This document shows, piece by piece, positions 1 through 8,228 of a stretch of 64,000 bases of DNA. Numbering within the stretch: position 1 is the stretch's first letter; every line of letters starts with the position of its first letter. The notes below the pieces were generated by a model, which searched no databases, was not told where the DNA came from, and was given only the letters and a program-made list of their open reading frames with translations. A program made the translations under genes and the position numbers. The DNA is from Bacillus sp. FSL H8-0547 (GTDB taxonomy: Bacteria > Bacillota > Bacilli > Bacillales > Bacillaceae). The DNA lies in the NCBI GenBank assembly GCA_038002745.1, contig JBBODD010000001.1, forward strand, positions 3,534,001 to 3,598,000. The letters run 5' to 3'.

Positions 1-45
1 AATGAATGAACATCATCATTTTAAATCGTGTACATAAATCCCTGT

Positions 46-93
46 TGAAAATGATTTTCATTCGTGGTAGAGTGAAGGTAATAATCATTCTCA
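46..93 (+). promoter_or_regulatory. Promoter with two Fur-box-like palindromes
   Basis: TGAAAATGATTTTCA (46-60) is a perfect 7-1-7 palindrome close to the Fur consensus TGATAATNATTATCA. TAATAATCATTCTCA (79-93) is a second, weaker match, with centres 33 bp apart (three helical turns). A sigma-A type promoter TTGAAA (45-50), 17-nt spacer, TAGAGT (68-73) lies between them, so the first box covers the -35 and the second the start point. Iron-dependent repression of the small gene at 115 is inferred. Confidence 0.75.
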
Positions 94-114
94 GTGAAAA
101 GGTTGTGTGAGACG

Positions 115-201
115 ATGGAAATGACACTCGTATTAGGAACGGTTTTGGCCTACAGCACACTGATTGGCTACATATTGAAAAAAGTGAATACTGCTTCTTA
201 A
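115..201 (+). CDS. 28-residue membrane microprotein, Fur-controlled
   Basis: Short reading frame of 28 codons reading MEMTLVLGTVLAYSTLIG then a lysine pair and a polar tail. Residues 3-20 form one hydrophobic helix followed by two lysines, so it should be a single-pass membrane peptide. AAAAGG lies 12 nt upstream of the ATG, a little far; ATG 121 is an alternative start. It has its own promoter with two Fur-like boxes and ends just before an intrinsic terminator, so it is a self-contained iron-responsive transcript. I do not recognise the family. Small Fur-regulated peptides (FbpABC) exist in B. subtilis, but I see no basis to equate it with one of them. Confidence 0.6.
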   Translation: MEMTLVLGTVLAYSTLIGYILKKVNTAS

Positions 202-208
202 CCTCATG

Positions 209-231
209 CTGCCTGATTCGGCAGTTTTTTT
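209..231 (+). terminator. Intrinsic terminator
   Basis: CTGCC (209-213) pairs with GGCAG (220-224), followed by seven T. It closes the microprotein transcript. Confidence 0.75.
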
Positions 232-517
232 ATGTCTTTTTTTCATACCTGCGATACGCTTTCAGCGAAGTTTTAAGAGAGGAATAGGCTCCTACAGCAG
301 CACTTCCGTAAAAGAATCCCATAAACAGCCCTGTTGAAAAGTGGCTGGGATGGCTGATGAACAGACCGATAAACAGCCCGGTGAGTCCCGCAGCAGAAGG
401 GACAAATGGCGGAGGAATCTTAAAGATCAGCTTAACGATTTGCGTAATAACCACAACAGCAGGAACGGCAATGACCGCATCCCAGAAATTTGTATGGATA
501 ATCGGAAATTCTGTCAT
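230..517 (-). CDS. Small multi-span membrane protein, unknown function
   Basis: 95 residues with three hydrophobic stretches (about 10-32, 42-58 and 62-80) separated by Pro/Gly-rich turns and ending in a basic tail, so a small polytopic membrane protein. AAAGGATGG precedes the ATG at good spacing. It is convergent with the microprotein gene and divergent from the azoreductase gene. I do not recognise a characterised family and see no catalytic motif. Confidence 0.7.
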   Translation of the reverse strand: MTEFPIIHTNFWDAVIAVPAVVVITQIVKLIFKIPPPFVPSAAGLTGLFIGLFISHPSHFSTGLFMGFFYGSAAVGAYSSLKTSLKAYRRYEKKT

Positions 518-584
518 TTCTCTCCATCCTTTCTTTTTTTAGTATGAGAGAATGCGGCAAATAATATTTCTGTAAGCTTTATGT

Positions 585-644
585 TTGACAAAATTCGCCG
601 GATTCGATATTATTATCTCGAATTGAAGATATTCAATTTAGAGA
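585..644 (+). promoter_or_regulatory. azoR promoter and MhqR-like operator
   Basis: TTGACA (585-590), 17-nt spacer, TATTAT (608-613) is a near-consensus promoter. Directly downstream, ATCTCGAATTGAAGAT (615-630) matches the inverted repeat known for MhqR operators (tATCTCGAATTCGAGATa) at 14 of 16 core positions. A larger imperfect inverted repeat spans 616-627 and 632-644. The position over the start point fits repression relieved by quinones, as for B. subtilis azoR2; this is inference from the motif. Confidence 0.65.
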
Positions 645-725
645 TTCTTAAATTATTGTTTTAATCACATGGATTTAAACAATAATAAAACGGGATCAAA
701 CTTTTAAAAAGGAAAGGTGACTAAC

Positions 726-1361
726 ATGTCAAAAGTTTTATACATCACTGCGCATCCGCACGACGATACAGCGTCTTTCAGTATGGCAGCAGGAAAAGCA
801 TTTCTAGATGAGTACAAAAAAGCAAATTCAGGCGATGAGGTTGTTCACATTGATCTTTATAAAGAAAACATTCCGCATATCGATGCAGATGTTTTCAGCG
901 GCTGGGGAAAACTGCAGACGGGAAAAGGCTTTGAAGAACTTTCAGCTGAAGAAAAAGCAAAGGTCGGACGCCTGTCTGAGCTGAGCGAACAATTCATTTC
1001 AGCTGACAAATATGTTTTCGTAACACCTCTTTGGAACTTCTCTTTCCCTCCTGTTATGAAAGCTTATCTTGACTCTGTGGCTGTTGCAGGCAAATCGTTC
1101 AAATATACAGAGCAGGGACCTGTCGGATTACTGACAGACAAAAAGGCTCTTCACATTCAGGCGCGCGGAGGCATCTACTCAACAGGCCCTGCTGCTGAGA
1201 TGGAAATGGGCCACCGCTACCTCGGCATCATGATGCAGTTCTTCGGTGTTCCTTCATTTGAAGGCCTGTTCATTGAAGGACATGCAGCAATGCCTGACAA
1301 AGCACAGCAAATCAAAGAAGACGGGATCGCACGCGCGAAAGATCTTGCACATACATTCTAA
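726..1361 (+). CDS. azoR: FMN-dependent NADH-azoreductase / quinone reductase
   Basis: 211-residue flavodoxin-like protein of the AzoR family, which reduces quinones and azo dyes by two-electron transfer from NADH with bound FMN. The N-terminus [14 protein letters not shown] carries the FMN phosphate loop, [16 protein letters not shown] (about residues 100-115) is the family signature around the flavin, and the [10 protein letters not shown] segment follows. ATG 726 is chosen over the upstream GTG 717 because AAAGGTGA (713-720) is the Shine-Dalgarno and would overlap the GTG. Length equals the B. subtilis AzoR2 protein. It is monocistronic, with the operator upstream and a terminator downstream, so probably a quinone/electrophile defence gene. 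Confidence 0.93.
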   Translation: MSKVLYITAHPHDDTASFSMAAGKAFLDEYKKANSGDEVVHIDLYKENIPHIDADVFSGWGKLQTGKGFEELSAEEKAKVGRLSELSEQFISADKYVFVTPLWNFSFPPVMKAYLDSVAVAGKSFKYTEQGPVGLLTDKKALHIQARGGIYSTGPAAEMEMGHRYLGIMMQFFGVPSFEGLFIEGHAAMPDKAQQIKEDGIARAKDLAHTF

Positions 1362-1370
1362 GACAGTAAA

Positions 1371-1400
1371 AAGAATCTCCAGCCGGGGGTTCTTTTTTTT
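1371..1400 (+). terminator. Intrinsic terminator after azoR
   Basis: AAGAATCTCC pairs with GGGGGTTCTT around a short loop, followed by a run of T. Confidence 0.8.
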
Positions 1401-1411
1401 ATTAGAAAAGA

Positions 1412-1473
1412 TTGACAGCAAACAGGAAATACCATTATTATATTATTAATAGATATATCATTAAACGATATAT
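1412..1473 (+). promoter_or_regulatory. Promoter and possible PadR operator
   Basis: TTGACA (1412-1417), 18-nt spacer, TATTAT (1436-1441). Just downstream, ATATATC (1453-1459) and GATATAT (1467-1473) form an inverted repeat with a 7-nt gap, a reasonable site for autoregulation by the PadR protein. The operator role is inference. Confidence 0.5.
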
Positions 1474-1500
1474 TGATACATGATATAAAGAGGTGATACA

Positions 1501-1836
1501 TTGCCGAGGAATGCGATGATGGAAATGGAACAGCTTACAGATCCAGCTTATTACATTGTTTTATCTTTGCTTGAAGAAAAGCACGGATATCTCATTATGA
1601 AACATATCGAAGAACTGACAGACGGAGAATTTATAATAGGCCCTGCCACGCTTTATACGCTGACTAAAAAGCTGCTTGATGCTGAAATTATTTCGCTTTC
1701 TGCCAGTCAGAACGACAGACGGAAAGTTTACAAAGCAACGGAAAAGGGCCGGAAACTCCTGGAGCTCGAGATAGGCCGCAGACAGAGGATGGCTGCACAT
1801 GGACTCCATGCTTTTAAGAAAAATAAGGAGGTCTGA
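1501..1836 (+). CDS. PadR family transcriptional regulator
   Basis: 111 residues with the PadR winged-helix fold: the helix-turn-helix region includes YLIMKHIEELTDGEF and GPATLYTLTKKLLDAE, and the wing is SASQNDRRKVYKATEKG. PadR proteins are dimeric repressors released by small ligands or stress. TTG 1501 is chosen because AGAGGTGA sits 4-5 nt upstream; ATG 1516 is an alternative. It is followed after 3 nt by a DUF2812 membrane protein, a common PadR partner, so the pair is probably one autoregulated operon. Confidence 0.88.
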   Translation: MPRNAMMEMEQLTDPAYYIVLSLLEEKHGYLIMKHIEELTDGEFIIGPATLYTLTKKLLDAEIISLSASQNDRRKVYKATEKGRKLLELEIGRRQRMAAHGLHAFKKNKEV

Positions 1837-1839
1837 TCG

Positions 1840-2361
1840 ATGGAAAAAAGAAGATATATGCCTTCAGCAGGTCTGGCTTTTGCAGAAGAACGGGAAATGA
1901 AAAAACTCAGTAAAATGGCCCAAAAGGGCTGGGTGCTTGAAAAATTCTCCTTTATGGGCTATACGCTTAAAAAATCCAATCCTCAGCATCTGATATACAG
2001 TCTTGACTATCAGAATGTAAAGGAAGATGAAGCTGAGGAGTATTATAACGTTTTCAGGGCTGCGGGCTGGGAGCCTGTTACATCAAGTGGAAGCGTCCAT
2101 GTTTTTTCAGCAGAAGAGGGAACTCCGCCTATTCATACAGAGGATGAATCTAAAGCAGAAAAATATGCCGTGATGAAAAACTGGTTTGGATCGATTGCCT
2201 GTTTCCTCTCGCTGCTTGCCATTGCGTCTGTCTTTTTAATGCAGGAGTCAGTCATTATCCAGCGGTTTATCTTTCCGGCATCACTTGCTCTGGCTGTTCC
2301 TGCAGCCCTGACGTTTATTACTCTGCAAATTCGGTATGCATCTGTTAGAAAGAACCTGTAA
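1840..2361 (+). CDS. DUF2812 domain membrane protein
   Basis: 173 residues: a soluble DUF2812-type N-terminal part of about 110 residues (EEREMKKLSKMAQKGWVLEK and a Tyr/Trp-rich beta region), then two transmembrane helices (about 112-130 and 140-162) and a short basic tail. AAGGAGG gives a strong ribosome site. It lies 3 nt after the padR gene. Such PadR/DUF2812 pairs are frequent in Firmicutes, and the membrane protein may be the sensed or controlled component, but its function is unknown. Confidence 0.8.
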   Translation: MEKRRYMPSAGLAFAEEREMKKLSKMAQKGWVLEKFSFMGYTLKKSNPQHLIYSLDYQNVKEDEAEEYYNVFRAAGWEPVTSSGSVHVFSAEEGTPPIHTEDESKAEKYAVMKNWFGSIACFLSLLAIASVFLMQESVIIQRFIFPASLALAVPAALTFITLQIRYASVRKNL

Positions 2362-2400
2362 ATCTGTGTTTGTGTGAGCTAAAAGAATGATTTTCCACAT

Positions 2401-2425
2401 AAGTCCTCCAAGCAGGGCTTTTTTG
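2401..2425 (+). terminator. Probable weak terminator
   Basis: AAGTCC (2401-2406) pairs with GGGCTT (2415-2420, one G-U), followed by T4-5. Confidence 0.45.
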
Positions 2426-2468
2426 TATTAGAATGTAGGGATGAACGTTAAAGGAGAGAAAGTACAGC

Positions 2469-3095
2469 ATGGATGGAACATCACATATGGCGATAGGAGC
2501 GGCAGCAGGTTTCGGGGCTGCGAGTGCAGTCGGAGCAGATCTGGAAGCGACGCTCATTTTATCTGCGCTCGGAGGACTCACAGCCTTAATGCCTGATGCT
2601 GATATTGACGGCAAGCTTAGAAACAGACTGACATTTTCACATCATTTTATCCGCAGTGTCGCGCAGGTCGCGGGATTTCTAATGATTATGTACAGTTTTT
2701 TTCAAGGAAAGGGAAATGAGATCTGGACTGGCATGGGAGCAGGAGCGGCAATTATCGTGCTGTCTGCTTTTATCAGGCAGAGGCATATGCTGACGATGAC
2801 AGGGGCGGGAATTGCTGCAGGAGGTTTCTCCCTGCAGGAAACATGGGTCATTCTGCTTGGCGTCTTTATGATCATAGCTTCTTTTGTCCCTCACAGAAGC
2901 TATACGCACAGTATTGCCGGGCTTTTGTTTTTCGCAGTTATAGCCTCACAATTTGAACAGGCAACAGGGCTTCAGGGAGCTTTTTACGCAGGTACTGCAG
3001 GGTATGCGAGTCATCTGATTGCAGATATGAAAATGCTGCCTTTTAACAGGCGCGGAGTTAAATTTTTTCTGCCGTTCTCATCGAAGGAGTTTTAA
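2469..3095 (+). CDS. YdjM-type membrane-bound metal-dependent hydrolase
   Basis: 208 residues with about six hydrophobic segments and the conserved polar motifs of the YdjM/COG1988 family: DGTSHMAIG at the N-terminus, LMPDADIDG near residue 40-48, HHFIRS, and HRSYTHS near residue 142. These His/Asp positions are thought to bind metal. No substrate is established for the family. The gene is single, with its own ribosome site (AAAGGAGAG), followed by a dispersed repeat. A related but longer family member is at 18492-19499. Confidence 0.82.
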   Translation: MDGTSHMAIGAAAGFGAASAVGADLEATLILSALGGLTALMPDADIDGKLRNRLTFSHHFIRSVAQVAGFLMIMYSFFQGKGNEIWTGMGAGAAIIVLSAFIRQRHMLTMTGAGIAAGGFSLQETWVILLGVFMIIASFVPHRSYTHSIAGLLFFAVIASQFEQATGLQGAFYAGTAGYASHLIADMKMLPFNRRGVKFFLPFSSKEF

Positions 3096-3100
3096 AGAAC

Positions 3101-3217
3101 AAAAGCGCAAGCGCCAAGGCCCGCTCCGATAGGCAGATAAGAATCCGTCGGAAGAGTCCGGGTCCCGCCTTTTTTGACGGATTTGTTCTGACAGAGGATT
3201 TAGGCGCTTCCGCTTGC
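3101..3217 (+). repeat. Dispersed ~117-bp hairpin element, copy 1
   Basis: One of four near-identical intergenic elements (others at 12983-13098, 20895-21011, 38481-38597). Ends AAGCGCAAGCGCC and GGCGCTTCCGCTT form an imperfect terminal inverted repeat, and an internal pair AGAATCCGTC / GACGGATTTGTTCT adds a long stem. No reading frame or target-site duplication is evident. Sits between convergent genes. Confidence 0.85.
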
Positions 3218-3263
3218 CGAGGATTAATTTGCTATTATTTATATTTTTTGTGACATTGAAAAA

Positions 3264-3287
3264 ATGCAGTCCGCATCCGGACTGCAT
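3264..3287. terminator. Bidirectional terminator
   Basis: ATGCAGTCCG (3264-3273) and CGGACTGCAT (3278-3287) form a perfect 10-bp stem with a CATC loop. A-rich left and T-rich right flanks let it serve the leftward spo0M-like gene and rightward reading. Confidence 0.8.
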
Positions 3288-3304
3288 TTCTGATTTTAAA
3301 AGGT

Positions 3305-3697
3305 TCAGCCTGGCTGAATAATGACTTCATCGTGGTCAACGCTGCTGATGCCGTCAGTAAAGATTAGACGGGTAATAAATTTATAGGAAATATGGCTGTC
3401 TGTCGGCAGCAGGGAAGGAGGGAGCTCAAAAGAAAAATTCATTGTTTTTTCTTCCTGTGCTGAAATGACCGCGGATGAAAAAATGGTCTTTGTGTTGATT
3501 ACCCGTTCCGTATCATTCTCTGCGTGTGTCTGCACGAGATCTGACTCCACTCTTTTAAGGCGCTGTTCAGCAACCCCGCCTTTTATAATGTATTCACCTT
3601 TAATCATATCGCCAATGCAGTATGTATCTTTTCTAAGGACAAGATCGATTTTGGCAGATCCTACACCAAATTTGCACAGCACTTTTCCAAGTAACAA
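3305..3697 (-). CDS. Short Spo0M-like (arrestin-fold) protein
   Basis: About 130 residues related to the N-terminal part of sporulation-control protein Spo0M: KFGVGSAKIDLVL followed by a strand-rich region with GDMIKGEYIIKGG, as in the arrestin-like Spo0M_N domain. B. subtilis Spo0M is about twice as long, so this is either a short paralogue or has lost the C-terminal half. The start is set at TTG 3697 because GGAAGGTGGG lies seven bases upstream; the GTG at 3709 would lie inside that site. Role in sporulation is inferred from family only. Confidence 0.72.
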   Translation of the reverse strand: MLLGKVLCKFGVGSAKIDLVLRKDTYCIGDMIKGEYIIKGGVAEQRLKRVESDLVQTHAENDTERVINTKTIFSSAVISAQEEKTMNFSFELPPSLLPTDSHISYKFITRLIFTDGISSVDHDEVIIQPG

Positions 3698-3925
3698 GAA
3701 AATACCCACCTTCCGGCCGAGCGGCCATCTGTTATCATTGATTATTTTACGTATTTATTGTAATTTTTCAACCATAATTTCAATAAAAGTTTGTCTTTTT
3801 TACGTCTCCGCAAGAGAAAAGTTTCAAAAACGGCTGTAACTGTTTAAAGATTCTTATAATAGGATGGGAAAAAGGGAAAAAATCAAGTAAAATAGCAATA
3901 TACGCCAGACAAAGGGGTTTAGGGA

Positions 3926-6900
3926 ATGAGTACGAAAACGTTAAAACAGCATCTGCTTCCCAGAACAGCTGCTGTATGGAACAAAATACAGGATGAACCT
4001 GAAACAGCCGATAAACTGATCGAGCTGTTCTATAAAATTCAAAAGAATACGAAGCACATTGCTTTTACAGGCCATTTTTCAGCAGGAAAATCAACGATGA
4101 TCAACACGCTGCTCGGCGAAGAGGTTCTGCCGACAAGCCCGATTCCGACAAGTGCAAATGTCGTGCTGCTTCAAAAGGGTGAAAAATCTGTCATCCTGCA
4201 TGACACGAAAGGAAACCTGATCAAGCTGAAGGGATCCTACTCCATTCAGCAAGTGAAGGACTACTGCAGGCAGGGCAGTGAGGTCTTAAAAATCGAGATA
4301 AAAGATGAGTATTTGTCCCTTCAGGAAAACGTTGTGATCATGGACACGCCTGGAATTGATTCCACGGACGCCGCTCACCGCATGGCGACTGAATCTGCTC
4401 TGCATCTCGCAGATTTAGTGTTTTATGTGACAGATTACAATCACGTTCAATCCGAAGAAAATGTGGCATTTGTCCACGAAATGATACATAAAGGCAAACA
4501 GATTTATTTAATTGTGAATCAAGTTGATAAACACAGGGAAGAGGAAGTAGCCTTCTCTGCATTCAGGGCTCAGATTGAAATGACGTTCGAAGCTGCGGGA
4601 TTGCCTTCAGACCATGTTTTCTATACGTCACTTACGGCTTTAGACCATGAGCATAATCAGCTTTCTTCCGTAAAAAATCTCATCAGCCAAATGATCATTA
4701 ATGAGGGTCTTGTACAAGAGAATGCCCAAAACACACTGATCTCATTAACTTCAGACTATCTCGGCCAGAAGGAAGAAGATCTTCAAATGAAGGATATTTC
4801 AGCAGATGAACTGCTCTCGCAAATCAGCAGTGTTCAAAAAGGACTGGACGCATCCCAAGCTGCATTTAAGACGCTTTCTGACAGCATCAGCTCTGTTTCA
4901 GCAGACTTGCGTGATCAGCTGGATTATATCCTTAAAAATGCCAATCTGATTCCATTTGAGACAAGATCAAAGGCTGAAAGGTTTATTGAAGCGTCACTGC
5001 CGGGATTTAAAGTGGGGCTGTTCTTCTCAAAAGCGAAAACAGCAGAAGAACAGAAAAAACGGGAAACGGAACTGTTTGAGGACATTTCAGGCCATTTGCA
5101 GTCTCAAATTGCCTGGCACGTGAATGAACTGCTGAAGAAAAAAGCAGCAGAGCATGAGATCAGCAGCCCTGATTTTCTGCAGAAGCTTCAGGATTTTTCA
5201 ATCACAACAGATGCTGCCCTTTTGCACAGTTCCGTTCAAAAAGGGGCTACGGCCAACGCGCAGTATACGCTCACCTACTCCAATGATTTAAGTGAATCGG
5301 TAAAAAAAGAGACAAAAAAACAGGTGCTGCCTTTGATCGAACAGATGGAACAGCATGTGAAAGATCAAAACGATGCTCAGCTTCAAGCATTATTCTCAGA
5401 CGTATCGAAACGAAAAGAGAAACTTGAAGCATTAAACGAACTGTACCGCAGACTGATTGGGTTTGAACAGCTGAAAAATGACGTGATGGAGCTTGCCTCA
5501 CAGGAAAAGCTTCCTGAACTCGACCTTGCCGAGTGGATAAGGGAGCATCCGGAAAAAGCTGCCTCAGAAGGAACGCTTGAGCAAAAGAACGCAGTTAACC
5601 GGAAGGTTGAGAAGGTATCTGCTGAAAAGACACATGTTCAGGATCAAAAGGCTGATCAGGCATTTTTTGCAGACCAGATCGCTGCAGCATCAAATGTACT
5701 GACCGGTATTCCGGGCTTTCAGCAGCTTTCAGCCTCCTTAAGGGCAAAAGCAGAGTCCCTTCAGAACAAGTCGTTTACTGTTGCCCTGTTTGGAGCATTC
5801 AGTGCAGGAAAATCTTCTTTTGCAAATGCGCTGCTTGGTGAAAAGCTTTTGCCTTCATCGCCAACACCGACAACGGCTGCAATTAATAAAATCAAACCTG
5901 TTACAAAGGATAAACCGCACGGGATGATTGAAGTGACATTTAAGACTGAACGTGCATTTCTGGAGGAGATTGCGGATGTTTTCTCTATAGAGGCAGTTTC
6001 AGCCGAGGATGCCCGCAAGAAACTTGCTGTTATGAAAGGGGACAGCGAGAGACTTAAGTCGCTTTTGCCCCTCTATCAAAAGGCATTGTCTGTGATCGGT
6101 ACAATCAGCGGCAAAACGATTGCCGTAAACAGGGAAGAATATAAAGACTATGTGTCAAATGAGGAAAAAGCATGCACGGTTGAAGAAGTTGTCATTTATT
6201 TTGACAGCCCCCTGACGCAAAGCGGAATTACGATCGTCGATACTCCTGGAGCGGATTCGTTTAATTCAAGGCACACCGAAGTCGCATTCGATTACATTAA
6301 AAATGCGGACGCCATCTTGTTTGTCACCTATTATAATCATCCGTTTTCAAAAGGAGACAGAGAGTTTCTGAAGCAGCTTGGAAGGGTGAAAGACACCTTC
6401 TCGATGGATAAAATGTTTTTTATCATCAATGCCATTGACCTTGCAGGAAGCAAAGAAGAAATTGATCTGGTGAAAGACTATATCCGTGACCAGCTTTTGA
6501 CTCACGAAATCAGGCGTCCCCGCCTTTACGGAATATCAAGCATGCAGGAGCTTGCTAAAACGGCAGATCCTCTCCAATCTGAATTCGGGGTGATGAAAGA
6601 GGAATTCCATCACTTTATGAACCATGATCTTTCAGCTTCCATGATTCAGTCTGCAAAGCTTGAGCTTTCGATTGCAAAGCAGCAGCTGCAGTCGGTCCTT
6701 GATGCAGCAGACAGCAATCAGGAGAAAAGAGAACGGGAAATAAAGACGCTGACAGCTCAAAGAGAAAAGGTGCTGTCCATGCTGAATGCAGAAACGCAAA
6801 ATCTCAGGGAGAAACAGCTGGAGCAGGAAGTGAAAGAGCAGCTGTTCTATGTGAAGCAGCGGACGATGCTCAGGTTTCCGGATCTGTTCAAAGAAGCCTT

Positions 6901-7501
6901 TCATCCGGGAGCATTTGGCGGTTCCAAATCCCCGAAAGAAGTATTGGACGAGTGCTATCAGGATCTTCTTGCTTCCCTTCAGTTTTATGTTCTGCAGGAA
7001 TTGCAGGCCGTTACTCTGAGACTTGAGAAGTACGTGCACGGTCTTTTATCTGATGCATTTAAACAGGCGGCAAGAGAAATGCTGATGCACAACGGACAGC
7101 TCCGGACTTCCATGCCTGATTTACAAAAGATTGAAACGCCTAAAATCAGAACGTCTTTGAAAGAACATGTAACAAATGAAGAAAAACAGCCGCTGAAGAA
7201 ATTTAAAAATACGAAGGCTTTTTTTGAGAAAAACGAGAAAAAGCAAATAAGTGAAGAGCTTCAGGAAAAGCTTGCTCATCCTGTTTCAATTCAGCTGACG
7301 GAGAGCGAAAATCAGTTTAAGGCTTATTATGGAGAAAAGCTGAGAGAAGCAAGCAAGGAGCTTACCGGGAATCTTGTCCTCCAGACAGAGTCATTTTATG
7401 AAGCGCTTCTGTCAGCATACACGCTTGAAGATGTCTCGGCCTATGAGCGGAGTAATGAGGTGCTTGAGAAGATTCTTTCTGCAGCAGGTGTCAAGTCATG
7501 A
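3926..7501 (+). CDS. dynA: Dynamin-like membrane-fusion GTPase DynA
   Basis: 1191-residue tandem dynamin, equal in length to B. subtilis DynA (YpbR). It has two GTPase units: the first P-loop is GHFSAGKS (residues 49-56) with MDTPGID, the second is GAFSAGKS (623-630) with VDTPGAD. Each is followed by long helical stalk regions. DynA tethers and fuses membranes in trans, protects against pore-forming agents and phage, and joins the division site. ATG 3926 follows AAAGGGG. The next gene overlaps by 4 nt (ATGA), and ypbS follows, so these three are co-transcribed. No obvious loss of either nucleotide-binding site. Confidence 0.96.
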   Translation: MSTKTLKQHLLPRTAAVWNKIQDEPETADKLIELFYKIQKNTKHIAFTGHFSAGKSTMINTLLGEEVLPTSPIPTSANVVLLQKGEKSVILHDTKGNLIKLKGSYSIQQVKDYCRQGSEVLKIEIKDEYLSLQENVVIMDTPGIDSTDAAHRMATESALHLADLVFYVTDYNHVQSEENVAFVHEMIHKGKQIYLIVNQVDKHREEEVAFSAFRAQIEMTFEAAGLPSDHVFYTSLTALDHEHNQLSSVKNLISQMIINEGLVQENAQNTLISLTSDYLGQKEEDLQMKDISADELLSQISSVQKGLDASQAAFKTLSDSISSVSADLRDQLDYILKNANLIPFETRSKAERFIEASLPGFKVGLFFSKAKTAEEQKKRETELFEDISGHLQSQIAWHVNELLKKKAAEHEISSPDFLQKLQDFSITTDAALLHSSVQKGATANAQYTLTYSNDLSESVKKETKKQVLPLIEQMEQHVKDQNDAQLQALFSDVSKRKEKLEALNELYRRLIGFEQLKNDVMELASQEKLPELDLAEWIREHPEKAASEGTLEQKNAVNRKVEKVSAEKTHVQDQKADQAFFADQIAAASNVLTGIPGFQQLSASLRAKAESLQNKSFTVALFGAFSAGKSSFANALLGEKLLPSSPTPTTAAINKIKPVTKDKPHGMIEVTFKTERAFLEEIADVFSIEAVSAEDARKKLAVMKGDSERLKSLLPLYQKALSVIGTISGKTIAVNREEYKDYVSNEEKACTVEEVVIYFDSPLTQSGITIVDTPGADSFNSRHTEVAFDYIKNADAILFVTYYNHPFSKGDREFLKQLGRVKDTFSMDKMFFIINAIDLAGSKEEIDLVKDYIRDQLLTHEIRRPRLYGISSMQELAKTADPLQSEFGVMKEEFHHFMNHDLSASMIQSAKLELSIAKQQLQSVLDAADSNQEKREREIKTLTAQREKVLSMLNAETQNLREKQLEQEVKEQLFYVKQRTMLRFPDLFKEAFHPGAFGGSKSPKEVLDECYQDLLASLQFYVLQELQAVTLRLEKYVHGLLSDAFKQAAREMLMHNGQLRTSMPDLQKIETPKIRTSLKEHVTNEEKQPLKKFKNTKAFFEKNEKKQISEELQEKLAHPVSIQLTESENQFKAYYGEKLREASKELTGNLVLQTESFYEALLSAYTLEDVSAYERSNEVLEKILSAAGVKS

Positions 7502-7695
7502 AGTCACCCTATCAGGTATGCGCAGCCTGCATACATTTTCAAAGCCTCAAGGCTGAAGGGCGGATGATTTACCGCTGCAGCCGGCTCGGATTTGAAACGA
7601 AACCTGATTATTCCTTTGACTGCTGGAGTCCAAAGGAATCAGTAAAAAAACTAATGGAAAAAAGAGGAGATCAACAAGATGAGCAACGTACATGA
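7498..7695 (+). CDS. Small four-cysteine protein
   Basis: 65 residues with cysteines in the pattern CAAC near residues 8-11, RCSR and DCWSP, suitable for binding one zinc or a cluster; the tail is charged. It overlaps the dynA stop by 4 nt and the start of ypbS by 17 nt, so translation is coupled to both. The family is not one I can name. The tight coupling suggests a role linked to DynA or YpbS, but nothing more can be said. Confidence 0.72.
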   Translation: MKSPYQVCAACIHFQSLKAEGRMIYRCSRLGFETKPDYSFDCWSPKESVKKLMEKRGDQQDEQRT

Positions 7696-7954
7696 AGCCA
7701 TTACGGCACACAGCAAAAAGCAAAATGCCATCGTTACAAAGTTTGCAGCATTAGAGGAGAAAAGAGAGGCGCTGATTGAGAAAGCGGTTCTGCAGTGCAG
7801 ACAATCCGAGCCTTTTTCAGTGAATGGAATAAATGAAGTCACAGCTGAAATCAATGAACTTGCTAAAGGGGGCATTATTCCAACGAGACAGCACGTTACA
7901 GAGGAAATGGTCAAAGAATATGTGCAAAGAAAGTTCGGCCAGGACAGCCAATAA
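7679..7954 (+). CDS. ypbS: DUF2533 protein YpbS
   Basis: 91 mostly helical, charged residues matching the short DUF2533 family (YpbS), which follows ypbR in B. subtilis. AGAGGAGATCAAC provides the ribosome site before ATG 7679. No transmembrane segment or catalytic motif is visible. Function unknown; conserved position next to the dynamin gene is the main clue. Confidence 0.8.
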   Translation: MSNVHEAITAHSKKQNAIVTKFAALEEKREALIEKAVLQCRQSEPFSVNGINEVTAEINELAKGGIIPTRQHVTEEMVKEYVQRKFGQDSQ

Positions 7955-8022
7955 CTTCTTCGTGTCAGGCAGCTGCTCCCTGAAGATACTAAAGCTAACC
8001 TAACTGAAAAGAGGTGTCAGCT

Positions 8023-8148
8023 TTGGGAAAAACGAAAAAAGGGAATGCCAACGCACAGCGCAACAACAATGCCAAGGGCTATAATGAAGAATTCGCTTCA
8101 TACGCAGAAACTGAAGTGAAAAAAATGAACAGCAAAAAAGAGAAATAA
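8023..8148 (+). CDS. 41-residue gamma-SASP-like small protein
   Basis: TTG start with AAGAGGTG six bases upstream; 41 residues, rich in Lys, Asn, Ala and Glu with no hydrophobic core. NAQRNN and EEFASYAETEV resemble the repeated NAQxxR and TEFASETN motifs of gamma-type small acid-soluble spore proteins, here present once. It may be a spore core protein. The resemblance is by eye, and the strong terminator right behind it supports a real transcript. Too short for automatic gene calls. Confidence 0.6.
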   Translation: MGKTKKGNANAQRNNNAKGYNEEFASYAETEVKKMNSKKEK

Positions 8149-8181
8149 CCAAATCCGGGAAATCTGAACAGAAATAAATTA

Positions 8182-8222
8182 GGGTGAATTTGAGTTAAAA
8201 CTACTCAAATTCACCCTTTTTC
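8182..8222 (+). terminator. Strong intrinsic terminator
   Basis: GGGTGAATTTGAGT (8182-8195) and ACTCAAATTCACCC (8203-8216) form a perfect 14-bp stem followed by T6. Confidence 0.9.
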
Positions 8223-8228
8223 ATTCAT

